Source: Psychrosphaera algicola
GTDB lineage: Bacteria; Pseudomonadota; Gammaproteobacteria; Enterobacterales; Alteromonadaceae
DNA length: 64,000 nucleotides
Direction: 5' to 3'
NCBI RefSeq assembly: GCF_028401425.1
Contig: NZ_JAQOMS010000002.1
Span: forward strand, 744,001 to 808,000
A program made the translations under genes and the position numbers. Under the pieces are notes generated by a model that was not told the DNA's origin, did not search any database, and was given only the letters and a program-made list of their open reading frames with translations. Of the stretch, positions 10,228 through 20,037 are shown one piece after another. Each line of letters begins with the position of its first letter. Within the stretch, counting starts at the first letter, position 1.

Positions 10228-10782
10228 ATGAGAATGACATCTAAAATCGAAGCATTTGTAATGCATTGTGGTGAAATGGGCAGTCGTTGGGGCTTTAATC
10301 GTACTATTGGTCAAATGGTCGGGTTGCTTGTCATAAACGAATCACCACTCACAGCAAATGACATTTCCGAAACCCTGAACATTTCTCGAGGCAATGTCTC
10401 TATGGGGATAAAAGAGTTGCAGTCGTGGCGATTAATTAAAACCCATCATATTCCCGGTGATCGAAAAGACTATTATGCTCCGGACGGATCTATTTGGGAC
10501 CTTGCTACTCGCGTATTTGAAGAGAGACGAAAACGTGAAATGGACCCGACATTATCGTTACTAAGAACCGTAATGTTAGAAGAACCAGCCAACCAGCAAG
10601 AACAATTCGCACAGGAAAAGATGTTTGAAATCCACGAATTGCTGGAAACCGTGACTGTTTGGGCAAACGAACTTCAAACAATGAAACCGGATAATCTAAA
10701 AACGTTAATGAAACTCGGAGCCGGAGTCGGCAAAGTTTTAGATATGAAAGACAAAATTCTTAATAACAAAGTCGCAAAATAA
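10228..10782 (+). CDS. GbsR/MarR-family transcriptional regulator
   Basis: 184 aa. The N-terminal half carries a winged helix-turn-helix: LTANDISETLNISRGNVSM, about residues 39-60, with a wing around HIPGDRKDYYAP. The preceding segment MGSRWGFNRTIGQMVGLL is typical of the GbsR-like branch of the MarR superfamily. The C-terminal half (residues 100-184) is helical and probably mediates dimerisation. It starts 69 bases after an FNR-type site and ends 37 bases before cydA on the same strand, so it is likely cotranscribed with the bd oxidase and may regulate it. The ligand is unknown. The frame is intact. Confidence 0.8.
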   Translation: MRMTSKIEAFVMHCGEMGSRWGFNRTIGQMVGLLVINESPLTANDISETLNISRGNVSMGIKELQSWRLIKTHHIPGDRKDYYAPDGSIWDLATRVFEERRKREMDPTLSLLRTVMLEEPANQQEQFAQEKMFEIHELLETVTVWANELQTMKPDNLKTLMKLGAGVGKVLDMKDKILNNKVAK

Positions 10783-10819
10783 CTAAACAAGTCAATTCTT
10801 CTACCTAGGAGTATACGCC

Positions 10820-12192
10820 ATGATTGATGTCGAGATTTTGTCGCGCATTCAATTTGCAATAAACATTAGTTTTCATATTTTATTTCCAACGATCACTATT
10901 GCGATGTGTTGGTTTTTAGTGTTTTTTAAAATACGATTTGATCAAACCGGCGATCCAGTCTGGATGAGAGCTTACCGATTTTGGGTCAAAATATTTGCCT
11001 TAACGTTTGCATTAGGTGTGGTTAGTGGCATTACCATGTCATTTCAGTTTGGAACCAATTGGCCCGGATTTATGGAGCGGGTTGGTAATGTTGCCGGACC
11101 TTTATTAGGTTATGAAGTATTAACGGCATTTTTCCTCGAAGCGACGTTTTTAGGCATTATGTTATTTGGCATAAAGCGGGTGTCTGCTCGTGTACATACG
11201 CTCGCCACCTGTATTGTTGCCTTTGGCACCACAATGTCAGCATTTTGGATCTTGTCGCTTAATTCTTGGATGCAGACTCCTCAAGGACACAAAATTGTCG
11301 ATGGTATTGTCTATCCAGTTAATTGGATGGAAATCATCTTTAACCCTTCATTTCCATTTCGATTTTTTCATGTGTTATTGGCTTCCGCAATCACAGCGTC
11401 ATTTTTAATTGCAGGGATCAGCGCCTATAGGATCAAACGCGGTGATACCAAAAGAGCGCCGTTACTCACGTTTAAAATAGCGGTTATTGCAGCGATGGTA
11501 CTAACACCCATTCAAGCATTTGTTGGGGATTTACATGGCTTAAATACGTTGGAGAATCAGCCACAAAAAGTTGCTGCAATGGAAGGCGTTTGGGAAACGA
11601 CAGAAGGGGCGCCTCTTTTGTTGTTTGCTATACCTGACGAAAAAATAGAACAAATAAATTTGAAATAGGGATCCCAAACTTAGCCAGTCTTATCTTAACC
11701 CACGATAAAAATGGCGAAATAAAGGGTCTTAACGAATTTGGAGAAAACCACCCTCCTGTTTTACCTGTATTTTTCAGTTTTCGTGTCATGGTTGGCATGG
11801 GTCTACTCATGATATTGGTTTCTTGGTTAGCCGGAAGTTATATCCTTCGCAAAAAAGCAGTCCCCAACTGGTTAACAACGACCTTTGTATGTATGAGTTT
11901 TAGCGGTTGGATAGCGACACTTGCTGGCTGGTATGTGACTGAAATAGGCCGTCAACCTTATATCGTTTCAGGCATTCTAAAAGTAAGTGAAGCTGTGACT
12001 GACTTGCCTACTGCACATGTTACAACAAGTTTGACTTTATATATTTTAACTTATGTGGGACTACTCGCGGCTTATCTACATACCATTTTTGTTATGGCTC
12101 GACGTGCGGTCGAAATAGAAGAAATAGACATTAGTGAGACTATTGTTTTAAAACAGCCGGCGTCAAATACATTGGAGAATCAGCATGTTTGA
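10820..12192 (+). CDS. cydA: Cytochrome bd-type quinol oxidase subunit I (one frame break)
   Basis: Haem-bearing subunit of a cytochrome bd oxidase, which oxidises quinol and reduces O2 to water in the inner membrane. The reconstructed length is about 457 aa. The N-terminal ISFHILFPTITI carries a haem-ligand His near residue 19, RFFHVLLAS holds the second conserved His near residue 188, and GRQPYIVSG is the C-terminal family signature. The quinol loop is short, as in the cyanide-insensitive (CIO) type. The frame breaks in the A run at 11640-11645, one base short. Restoring it reads through into NKFEIGIPNLASLIL. An AGGAG-type ribosome binding site precedes the ATG. The stop overlaps the cydB start. 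Confidence 0.92.
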
Positions 12193-13189
12193 TCAACATA
12201 CCCTTGCCATAATTTACGTATGCTTAATGGGCCTCTCCGTAATCTTGTATGCAATTTTGGATGGTTACGACTTAGGAGTTGGCATGTTATTACCGTTAGA
12301 TAACCAGTCAGAATCTGACATTATGGTCGCGAGTATTGGCCCATTTTGGGATGCTAACGAAACCTGGTTAGTTTTAGCGATTGGCTTACTATTAATCGCC
12401 TTTCCACAGGCACATAGCTTGATATTAAAGGAATTGTATATACCCGCTTCTGTTATGTTAATTGGGCTCATACTCAGAGGCGTGGCATTCGATTTTAGAG
12501 CTAAGGCTTCGTTTGGCCACAAACCTTCATGGGACAAAGCGTTCAAATTTGGTTCTTTTATCGCCGCGCTGTCACAGGGATTTATGTTAGGACTATTTGT
12601 TACGGGTTTCGACAAAAGTTTAGTCGGATACAGTTTTGCTATATTAAGTGCTTTAGGGGTTTGTGCGGCCTATTGCTTTATCGGTGCTATGTGGCTAACC
12701 ATGAAGGCTGAAGGCGAGCTACAAATACGATCCATTAAAAACGGCAAAAAGATGCTTATCGTAACCTTTATCGGTGTAATTGCAGTATCGTTAACCAACT
12801 TAGCTTTAAATCCACAAATCTATTTAAAGTGGTTTACTTGGCCAAACTCAATATTTTTGGTCCCTATCCCGGTAATTTGTACCATTTTATTTGTTTTAAC
12901 TTATATGTATCTGAAACACCTACAAAAATTTAAAGACCAGTTCCTAGGTCTGCCGTTTATCATGACAGCGCTCATATTTGTATTTAGCTTTGCGGGTTTA
13001 GGTTACAGTTTTTTCCCGTATATCGTACCTCAACACCTCACTATATGGGAAACAGTGGCGGCGCCAGAATCTTTGAACTTCTTATTATATGGTGCAATCG
13101 TTGTTGTACCAACGATATTAGCGTACACAGCTTATTCTTATCGAGTATTTTGGGGAAAGTGCAAGAACTTAGGTATTATTAAGCTATAA
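12185..13189 (+). CDS. cydB: Cytochrome bd-type quinol oxidase subunit II
   Basis: Second subunit of the bd oxidase, 334 aa, the usual length of the CIO-type CydB. It is a multi-span membrane protein beginning with ILYAILDGYDLGVGMLLP, followed by the family segment WDANETWLVLAIG near residue 57 and GLILRGVAFDFR near residue 97. The ATG lies inside the last codons of cydA (8-base overlap), so the two are translationally coupled. No cydX-like small subunit is evident before the terminator at 13208. The frame is intact. Confidence 0.93.
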   Translation: MFDQHTLAIIYVCLMGLSVILYAILDGYDLGVGMLLPLDNQSESDIMVASIGPFWDANETWLVLAIGLLLIAFPQAHSLILKELYIPASVMLIGLILRGVAFDFRAKASFGHKPSWDKAFKFGSFIAALSQGFMLGLFVTGFDKSLVGYSFAILSALGVCAAYCFIGAMWLTMKAEGELQIRSIKNGKKMLIVTFIGVIAVSLTNLALNPQIYLKWFTWPNSIFLVPIPVICTILFVLTYMYLKHLQKFKDQFLGLPFIMTALIFVFSFAGLGYSFFPYIVPQHLTIWETVAAPESLNFLLYGAIVVVPTILAYTAYSYRVFWGKCKNLGIIKL

Positions 13190-13207
13190 CGTAAATTCCC
13201 TTAATAT

Positions 13208-13238
13208 CAGGCTGGCTGAGTTCTCTCCAGCCTTTTAT
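13208..13238 (+). terminator. Rho-independent terminator of the cydAB operon
   Basis: Stem GGCTGG / CCAGCC with an 11-base loop followed by TTTT, 20 bases after the cydB stop. Confidence 0.75.
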
Positions 13239-13366
13239 GATCGCTTTTCCACTAAATAAATATTGCTAATCAATAACAAAATTAACACCCCAAGCGATAC
13301 ATTTTTAATGTCAGCTGTGGTAAAATCCGCGCCAATTTTAAGCGTATAGGTTTTTTGTCCCAATTC

Positions 13367-14484
13367 ATGTCTGAAAGTTTCTCTGAGAATTCGACTAAAA
13401 AAGTCATCGTAGGTATGTCTGGCGGCGTAGATTCGTCGGTTTCTGCGTATTTATTGCAAAAGCAAGGTTATCAAGTTGAAGGCCTTTTCATGAAAAATTG
13501 GGAAGAAGACGACGACTCAGAATATTGTTCTGCTGCTGAAGATCTTAAAGATGCGCAGGCAGTATGCGACAAACTTGGCATTGAACTGCATACCGTTAAC
13601 TTTGCGTCAGAATACTGGGATAATGTTTTTGAGCATTTCTTAGAAGAATACAAGTCGGGTCGAACACCAAACCCTGACATTATGTGCAATAAAGAAATTA
13701 AGTTTAAAGCGTTTTTGCAATTTTCCGCAGAAATTTTATCTGCTGACTATATTGCAACTGGCCATTACGTCAGACGGACAGCGGATGACAACAATGCCCA
13801 AATGTTACGTGGACTTGATTCTAACAAAGATCAAAGTTACTTCTTATACGCCGTAAATCAGGCACAAATAGGACAAACCTTATTCCCTGTTGGCGAGCTA
13901 GAAAAACCAGAAGTTAGACGTATTGCTGAAGAACAGGGTTTAATAACAGCAGATAAGAAAGACTCGACTGGCATTTGTTTTATCGGTGAACGCAAGTTTA
14001 AAGACTTCTTACAACAATACTTACCAGCGCAACTATAGGTGACATTGAAACGCCTGAGGGCGAAGTTATCGGTCAACACGAAGGGTTAATGTATCATACG
14101 TTAGGTCAACGAAAAGGCCTGCTAATTGGCGGTTTAAAGGAATTTAAAGATCAACCTTGGTTTGTTGTCGATAAAGACGTCGAGAGAAACGTGCTTATCG
14201 TTGGTCAAGGTAAAAACCACCCTTTGCTGTTTTCTAATGGACTACACGCATCACAATTAAATTGGGTCGATAGCAAAGGTCCACAGGTCGAATCTAGGTT
14301 AACCGTTAAAACAAGATACCGCCAAGATGATATCGAATGTACCGTTTTCCCTGATTTGGAAAATGGCACGATTAAAGTGATATTTGATTCACCTCAACGA
14401 GCGGTAACGCCGGGGCAATCAGCAGTATTTTACGATGGTGAAGTGTGTTTAGGTGGCGGGATCATTGAGAGTTATATTCGATAA
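13367..14484 (+). CDS. mnmA: tRNA-specific 2-thiouridylase MnmA (one frame break)
   Basis: Transfers sulfur to U34 of tRNA-Lys, -Glu and -Gln, giving s2U34. The reconstructed length is about 372 aa. The PP-loop ATP-binding motif GMSGGVDSS is near residue 18, the catalytic Cys is in NPDIMCNKEIKF near residue 106, and the persulfide Cys is in STGICFIGER near residue 203. A TTG 12 bases upstream is in frame, but ATG 13367 matches the family's usual N-terminus. The frame breaks at about 14031-14036 (CAACTATAGG). One more C would give PAQPIGDIETPEGEV. hflD follows with no gap (TAA then ATG), as in other gammaproteobacteria. Confidence 0.92.
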
Positions 14485-15122
14485 ATGATGGAACAATCGC
14501 AGCGCGCCCAAACAATCGCATTATCGGCCGTTTGCCTGTCGGCTCAGTTAATTCAACTATTGGCCAAAGGCAAACCTTACGATAAAACTAACTTTAATGC
14601 GCTTTTAAGCGGCATTATGATCACCTCACCTAAGACTGTATTTGATGTATATCCGTCTATTGTTGAGCTAAGTGATGGTTGCGACCTGCTCGTCCATCAA
14701 TTGTCAGGACAAACAACAACACGCGACGTAGAAGTTACGCGCTATGTTGCAGGTATAATGTCTTTGGCAAAAAATTATTAAAATCAAATTCAGCACTAAA
14801 TCAATTGACAACATCACTTGAAAACGTTGAACGCCGTTTAGAACATTTTGAATTAACCTCGCCTTCTGTTGTGCAAAACTTTGCAGACAGTTATCGCGAA
14901 ATTATCAGTCCAATCGGGCAAAAAATTCAAATCATTGGCAACCCAGACATATTAAAACAACCGGACATTCAAAATAAAGTCCGAGCCTTGTTATTAGCAG
15001 GCGTACGCGCCGCTGTTTTATGGCGTCAACTAGGCGGCCAAAGAAGACACTTTTTATTGAATCGCAAACGCATATTGCAAGACGCACTATCGTTTAAAAA
15101 TGAATTAACATCCATTAGTTAG
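14485..15122 (+). CDS. hflD: High-frequency lysogenization protein HflD (one frame break)
   Basis: HflD family, about 212 aa after repair. In E. coli it is a membrane-associated helical protein that interferes with phage lambda CII, and its normal cellular role is unclear. The N-terminus (AQTIALSAVCLSAQLIQLLA) and the C-terminal RAAVLWRQLGGQRRHFLLNR match the family. The A run at 14768-14773 lacks one base. Restoring it joins GIMSLAKK to LLKSNSALNQL. It lies directly between mnmA and purB, the conserved order in enterobacteria and relatives, which strongly supports the assignment. Confidence 0.9.
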
Positions 15123-15142
15123 GAATAGAGGAAAGCAACGTC

Positions 15143-16513
15143 ATGCAACTATCTGCACTTACTGCAATCTCACCAGTTGACGGCCGTTACGGCAATAAAA
15201 CTGAAGAATTACGTCCAATTTTCAGTGAATTTGGTCTGGTAAAATACCGTGTTATCGTTGAAGTACGTTGGTTACAAAAGTTAGCGAAAACGGCTGCAAT
15301 CCAGGAAGTACCTGAATTTTCTGCAGAAGCTAATGCTCTTTTAGATGCAATCGTTGATAACTTTTCAGAAGCCGATGCCCAGCGTGTTAAAGACATTGAA
15401 GCTACAACAAATCACGATGTAAAAGCCGTTGAATACTTTTTAAAAGAAAAGGTTGCTGACAATGCAGAATTAACTGCAGTTAACGAGTTTATTCATTTTG
15501 CTTGTACCTCTGAAGACATAAACAACCTTTCACATGGTTTAATGTTATCTGCTGCTCGCAAAGACGTTGTTTTGCCTTACTGTGACAAAATTCTGTCTGA
15601 GTTAAAACGCTTAGCAAACGAATACAAATCTATGCCGATGATGTGTCGTACACATGGTCAACCGGCAACACCATCTACTATGGGTAAAGAGATGGCAAAC
15701 GTTTATGTTCGACTACAACGTCAACGTGAACAAATTGCTAACGTTGAGATGTTAGGAAAAATTAATGGTGCTGTTGGTAACTACAATGCACACATTTCTG
15801 CTTACCCAGAACATGACTGGCATCAACACGCTGAAGAGTTTGTAACCTCACTTGGTTTAACCTTTAATGCGTTTACTACCCAAATTGAACCACATGACTA
15901 CATCGCTGAAATCTTTGACGCAATGGCGCGCTTTAACACGATATTAATCGATTTTGATCGTGATATCTGGGGTTACATTGCAATGGGTCACTTTAAGCAA
16001 AAAACCATAGCAGGCGAAATCGGCTCTTCAACAATGCCTCACAAAGTTAACCCAATAGACTTTGAAAACTCTGAAGGTAACTTAGGAATTGCTAATGCTA
16101 TTTACGGTCACCTAGCAACAAAATTGCCAATCTCGCGCTGGCAACGTGATTTGACTGACTCTACAGTACTACGTACTTTAGGTGTTGGTGTTGCACATTC
16201 AATTATTGCTTATCAAGCCACGTTAAAAGGCATTAGCAAATTAGAAGTTAATGCCCAAAGTTTGCTTGATGAATTAGACAATAACTGGGAATTGTTAGCA
16301 GAGCCAATTCAAACCGTTATGCGTCGTTACGGTATTGAAAAACCTTACGAAAAATTAAAAGACCTAACTCGTGGTAAAAAAGTTAACCAACAAGTTATGG
16401 CTGAATTTATCGATGGTTTAGACCTTTCAGATAGTGTTAAAGCTGAACTGAAGTTATTAACACCGGCAAACTACATCGGCCGTGCTGTCGCATTTATCGA
16501 CGAATTAAACTAA
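15143..16513 (+). CDS. purB: Adenylosuccinate lyase
   Basis: 456 aa, full length. It cleaves SAICAR to AICAR and adenylosuccinate to AMP plus fumarate in purine synthesis. The fumarase/aspartase superfamily signature GSSTMPHKVNPIDFEN is near residue 294, with the catalytic Ser in the preceding loop. MCRTHGQPATPSTMGKE near residue 167 carries the conserved His. TSPVDGRYG-like sequence opens the protein. The start has AGAGGAAAG upstream. The frame is intact. It is the last gene of the mnmA-hflD-purB unit and is followed by a terminator. Confidence 0.97.
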   Translation: MQLSALTAISPVDGRYGNKTEELRPIFSEFGLVKYRVIVEVRWLQKLAKTAAIQEVPEFSAEANALLDAIVDNFSEADAQRVKDIEATTNHDVKAVEYFLKEKVADNAELTAVNEFIHFACTSEDINNLSHGLMLSAARKDVVLPYCDKILSELKRLANEYKSMPMMCRTHGQPATPSTMGKEMANVYVRLQRQREQIANVEMLGKINGAVGNYNAHISAYPEHDWHQHAEEFVTSLGLTFNAFTTQIEPHDYIAEIFDAMARFNTILIDFDRDIWGYIAMGHFKQKTIAGEIGSSTMPHKVNPIDFENSEGNLGIANAIYGHLATKLPISRWQRDLTDSTVLRTLGVGVAHSIIAYQATLKGISKLEVNAQSLLDELDNNWELLAEPIQTVMRRYGIEKPYEKLKDLTRGKKVNQQVMAEFIDGLDLSDSVKAELKLLTPANYIGRAVAFIDELN

Positions 16514-16525
16514 GTTTATATTCGT

Positions 16526-16557
16526 AAAAAGAGCCAGTCTATTGACTGGCTTTTTTA
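16526..16557 (+). terminator. Rho-independent terminator after purB
   Basis: Stem GCCAGTC / GACTGGC with loop TATT followed by six T residues, starting 13 bases after the purB stop. Confidence 0.85.
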
Positions 16558-16591
16558 TTGCCCATCATCCTACAAATTAAGAAGTCACTTT

Positions 16592-17676
16592 ATGAATATC
16601 AATTGGCAAACCATTTCAAAAGAAACATTTTTGAAAGACTATTGGCAAAAAAACCAATATTACTAAAAAATGCATTACCAAATTTTCCATCACCAATTGC
16701 ACCCGATGAAGTGGCTGGCTTAGCGATGGAATCCTTTATTGACTCTAGAGTAATAACCAACTCAGATAACAACTGGAAAGTTGCACAGGGGCCTTTTGAG
16801 GACTTTAGTCAATTTGGTGAACGTTGCTGGAGCTTGTTGGTACAAGGCGTCGACAATTGGTTTGACTCTGTTGATGAACTTAAATCTATGGTTAATTTCA
16901 TTCCAAAATGGCGAATTGACGATGTTATGATCTCGTTCTCTACACATAGGCGGAGGGGTTGGTCCCCACTTTGATCAATATGATGTTTTTATCGTTCAGG
17001 GTATAGGGAAACGACAATGGCAAGTTGGAGCGGTAAATAAAGAAATAGAACACATTGAAGCGGCAACCGACCTGCTCCACGTACCGGCTTTTGAACCGAT
17101 AATTGACGCAACCGTTACCAATGGTGACATTTTATATATTCCCCTTTCTCACCTCATCAAGGCGAAACAATAGAAAGCGCTCTTGCTTACAGCATTGGAT
17201 TTAGAGCGCCTTCGAGTCAAGAATTGCTAAGTGGTATTGCCGATCATATCATTGATCAAAACCTTGGATTAGACCGCTTCACTGACACGGTTATTAACAA
17301 CGACACCTCTGGTTTTGGATTATCTCCTGCAAACATTACCCAATTGCAAAAACAGGTACTAGACCTAGTCGGTGACAAGGCTCAATTTGAACATTATTTA
17401 TTAACTCGACTTACCGCAGCGACGCGAGAGTTGAATGTAGAACCCCTCGCGGAACGAATCCCAGCAGATTATGGTAACGAATTATTTAATAGCGAAATTG
17501 AAATTCAAAAAGTGCTTGGTGTTAAACTCGCAATTTCCAGCGACGAGGAAAATTTGACTTTATTCTGTGATGGTGAAAATTACCCGCTGAGTTCTCAACA
17601 AGTTGAATTTGCGAATAAATTAATTTCCTGCTCATCAAGCGAGACATTAATATTAAAAAACATGATTTTTGTATAG
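16592..17676 (+). CDS. roxA: Ribosomal protein uL16 arginine hydroxylase RoxA/YcfD-like (three frame breaks)
   Basis: JmjC-type 2-oxoglutarate/Fe(II) oxygenase that hydroxylates an Arg of ribosomal protein uL16. Reconstructed length is about 361 aa, close to YcfD. ATG 16592 starts the natural N-terminus (NINWQTISKETFLKDYW), which joins KKPILLKNALP once the A run at 16646-16652 gains one base. The metal motif GPHFDQYDVF (His-X-Asp) follows the second break near 16945-16952, where one base is in excess. The third break is the C run at 17142-17145, one short. Repair gives YIPPFSPHQGE, carrying the expected second His ligand near residue 189. Confidence 0.85.
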
Positions 17677-17730
17677 AAAATAGCCAACTTATTACTACAC
17701 TTATTAATTACGGCTATTTTTTTATATTGG

Positions 17731-18201
17731 ATGAACATGAGTTACAAGGTTAATAACGTTAATTGGCGTAGAGAAACCGATTATATCGAGGAGATAAAAG
17801 AAGTACGAAATAAGGTTTTTATTTGCGAACACAGAATTCCTGAAACGGAAGAGTTTGATAACAACGACATAAATTGTGAACACGTATTAGTTAGAAACGA
17901 AGACGATAAAGCGGTAGCAACTGGACGTATTTGTGAAAATGGGAAAATTAGTCGTATTGCTGTTTTGATGAAATATAGGAACACCAACGCTGCACAAAAG
18001 GTAATCCAACAATTGTTGTCTATTGCGCATAGGAAAGGGATCAATCAAGTTACCATAGATGCAGAACTTGATAACGTAAGTTATTTTACTAATCAAGGAT
18101 TCAAACCTGTTGGAGGTGTTTATATGGAAACAGGGCTACCCAAGCAAACGTTAAGCTGTTCGGTAAATAGCTTTGTTTGCCCGCATGGAATATTGCACTA
18201 A
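17731..18201 (+). CDS. GNAT-family N-acetyltransferase
   Basis: 156 aa, single GNAT domain. The N-terminal EIKEVRNKVFICEHRIPETEEFD and the central VATGRICENGKISRIAVLMKYR followed by helix AAQKVIQQLLSIAHRKG correspond to the strand-4/helix-3 acetyl-CoA binding core. The usual R/Q-X-X-G-X-G/A loop is degenerate here (KYRNTNA). The segment NVSYFTNQGFKPVG is the typical C-terminal part. The substrate is unknown. ElaA-type enzymes are the nearest resemblance. The frame is intact, and the gene follows roxA by 54 bases. Confidence 0.8.
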   Translation: MNMSYKVNNVNWRRETDYIEEIKEVRNKVFICEHRIPETEEFDNNDINCEHVLVRNEDDKAVATGRICENGKISRIAVLMKYRNTNAAQKVIQQLLSIAHRKGINQVTIDAELDNVSYFTNQGFKPVGGVYMETGLPKQTLSCSVNSFVCPHGILH

Positions 18202-18223
18202 AAACCTAAGGCTTCTAGTGCAA
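18193..18223. terminator. Possible bidirectional terminator
   Basis: Perfect 8-base inverted repeat TTGCACTA / TAGTGCAA with a 15-base loop, followed by an A run on the right. It overlaps the end of the GNAT gene and precedes the stop of the convergent DUF4826 gene. Confidence 0.5.
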
Positions 18224-18230
18224 AAACGGC

Positions 18231-18662
18231 CTAACCCCAAAAGCTTTCTATTTCAAAAATTTGATAAAGTCTATCTGCACAAAAGTTAGTATCTGCAGCT
18301 TCCTGTTTTAGCTGTTCGATTACCGCTTCATCAGTTTCAACCTGTTGTTTTGTCACGAGTTGTTCGACTTCAATTTGCCAACGTAATGCAAAAGACCGCG
18401 CAGCTTCACGTGCCGAATTTGCCGCAGACACAGGGAGAAAGTCATGTTTAATTTCTCCACATACAACCCAAAATTGGTTGCCGTCAGTTGATTTTAGTTT
18501 CCAGAATGCAATGACAGGCGGTAAATAACGACTGTCTTTAGTATCAACAGACTCGGTAATGATCCCGTTTTGCGCTAATATTTTAGTCGCTTCTTGATAT
18601 GATGCTTTGCACCACTGATTAATTTCTTCTTCAGTTAAGGTATTAGTTTTATTTTCAGACAT
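18231..18662 (-). CDS. DUF4826-like cytoplasmic protein
   Basis: 143 aa, soluble and acidic. It contains NQWCKASYQEATKILAQNGI near residue 15, YLPPVIAFWKLKS near residue 46, and FWVVCGEIKHDFLP near residue 63, a pattern I associate with DUF4826 proteins of marine gammaproteobacteria. Family function is unknown. It is monocistronic, with the leucine dehydrogenase gene divergent 178 bases away. The frame is intact. Confidence 0.65.
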   Translation of the reverse strand: MSENKTNTLTEEEINQWCKASYQEATKILAQNGIITESVDTKDSRYLPPVIAFWKLKSTDGNQFWVVCGEIKHDFLPVSAANSAREAARSFALRWQIEVEQLVTKQQVETDEAVIEQLKQEAADTNFCADRLYQIFEIESFWG

Positions 18663-18840
18663 TATATTTTTAATTGTTCGCTATTTTTTCAAGACTGTAC
18701 TAATTAATGAGTAAGGCTACAAGCGCTATTTTATTTACACTTCAAACTGGTCGCACCAGATCTGTCTTTTTCTAAATACTGGTAGAGAAAAAGCAGCTTT
18801 GGTAGAGTCCTGCTGATCATATCTATTTACTGGAGCAGTT

Positions 18841-19889
18841 GTGTCTGTATTTTCTCAAGTCGAATTTGACAACCATGAACAGGTTGTTTTCTGTTCAGAT
18901 CAAGAAACGGGATTAAAAGCAATTATCGCCGTTCATAATACTAATTGTGGGCCGGCAGTAGGTGGCTGTCGTTTTTGGAATTACGCCTCAGACGAAGACG
19001 CGTTAATTGACGTACTTCGTTTATCAAAAGGCATGACCTACAAAAATGCGTTAGCTGGATTAAATTTTGGTGGCGGTAAAGCTGTTATTATAGGTGATCC
19101 TAAAAAGTTAAAGTCTGAAGCCTTATTTAAAGCGTTCGGCCATAAACTTAATAACATGAATGGTACCTACTATTCTGCTGAAGACGTAAATATTACGACA
19201 GCCGATATTATGCAAGCCCATAGTGTGACAGATTATGTTGTTGGATTAGAGGGCCAAAGTGGAAACCCTGCGCCGTTTACAGCGCTTGGAACCTATCTCG
19301 GCATCAAAGCCGCTGCAAAACATAAGTTTGGTTCTGATAACCTTGAAGGATTAACGCTATCAGTTCAGGGTTTAGGTTCAGTAGGTATGTATTTATGTGA
19401 ACGTTTACACAATGATGGTGCCAAGCTTATTGTAACTGACATAAACAATGACTCAATTGATTACGCTGTTACGCATTACGCTGCAACAGCGGTTGGTTTA
19501 AATGACATTTATGCTGTGGATGCAGACATCTATGTTCCGTGTGCACTCGGTGCGACCGTTAACGACGACACGATACCGCAATTTAAAGTAAAAATTATTG
19601 CTGGTTGTGCAAACAATCAGTTAGCAAAACCACATCATGGCGATGCGCTGAAAGATAAGGGAATTTTATATGCCCCTGATTATGCAATTAATGCTGGCGG
19701 CATAATTAATATCTTTTTGAGCAAGATGAAGATGGTTATAGTGCAGAAAAAGCGACAGCCAAGGTTCACGAAATTTACGATACCTTGTTAGAAATTTTTC
19801 AACGTGCTGACAATGAAAACCGCCCTACACATGAAATAGCAGATATTATGGCGCAGGAAATTATCGCCAAAGGCGGAAAGTACAAATAA
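18841..19889 (+). CDS. Leucine/valine/phenylalanine dehydrogenase family (one frame break)
   Basis: Glu/Leu/Phe/Val dehydrogenase of the short leucine-dehydrogenase type, about 349 aa. It performs NAD-dependent oxidative deamination of branched-chain amino acids to 2-oxo acids. The substrate site has MTYKNALAGLNFGGGKAVI near residue 66, with both catalytic Lys residues. The Rossmann motif VQGLGSVG is near residue 180, and CANNQL and APDYAINAGGIIN are the C-terminal signatures. The start is GTG with GGAG upstream. The T run at 19714-19718 lacks one base. Repair continues into EQDEDGYSAEKATAKVHEI and ends at 19889. It could feed the valine pathway encoded at 31-36.6 kb. Confidence 0.88.
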
Positions 19890-19912
19890 TATTTGTTTAA
19901 ACGCCTCAATTT

Positions 19913-19937
19913 AAAAGCCGCTTTTTAGCGGCTTTTT
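19913..19937 (+). terminator. Rho-independent terminator
   Basis: AAAAGCCGC / GCGGCTTTTT stem with a short T-rich loop, 23 bases after the leucine dehydrogenase stop. Confidence 0.85.
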
Positions 19938-20037
19938 ACTCTCTCCTATACTTATCCCACAACAGTCAGTTTGGCTAACATCTATTTATACTTAAAAGGA
20001 AAAAGTTCAGCACCGGCCTACTAATAAACGTATCTAA

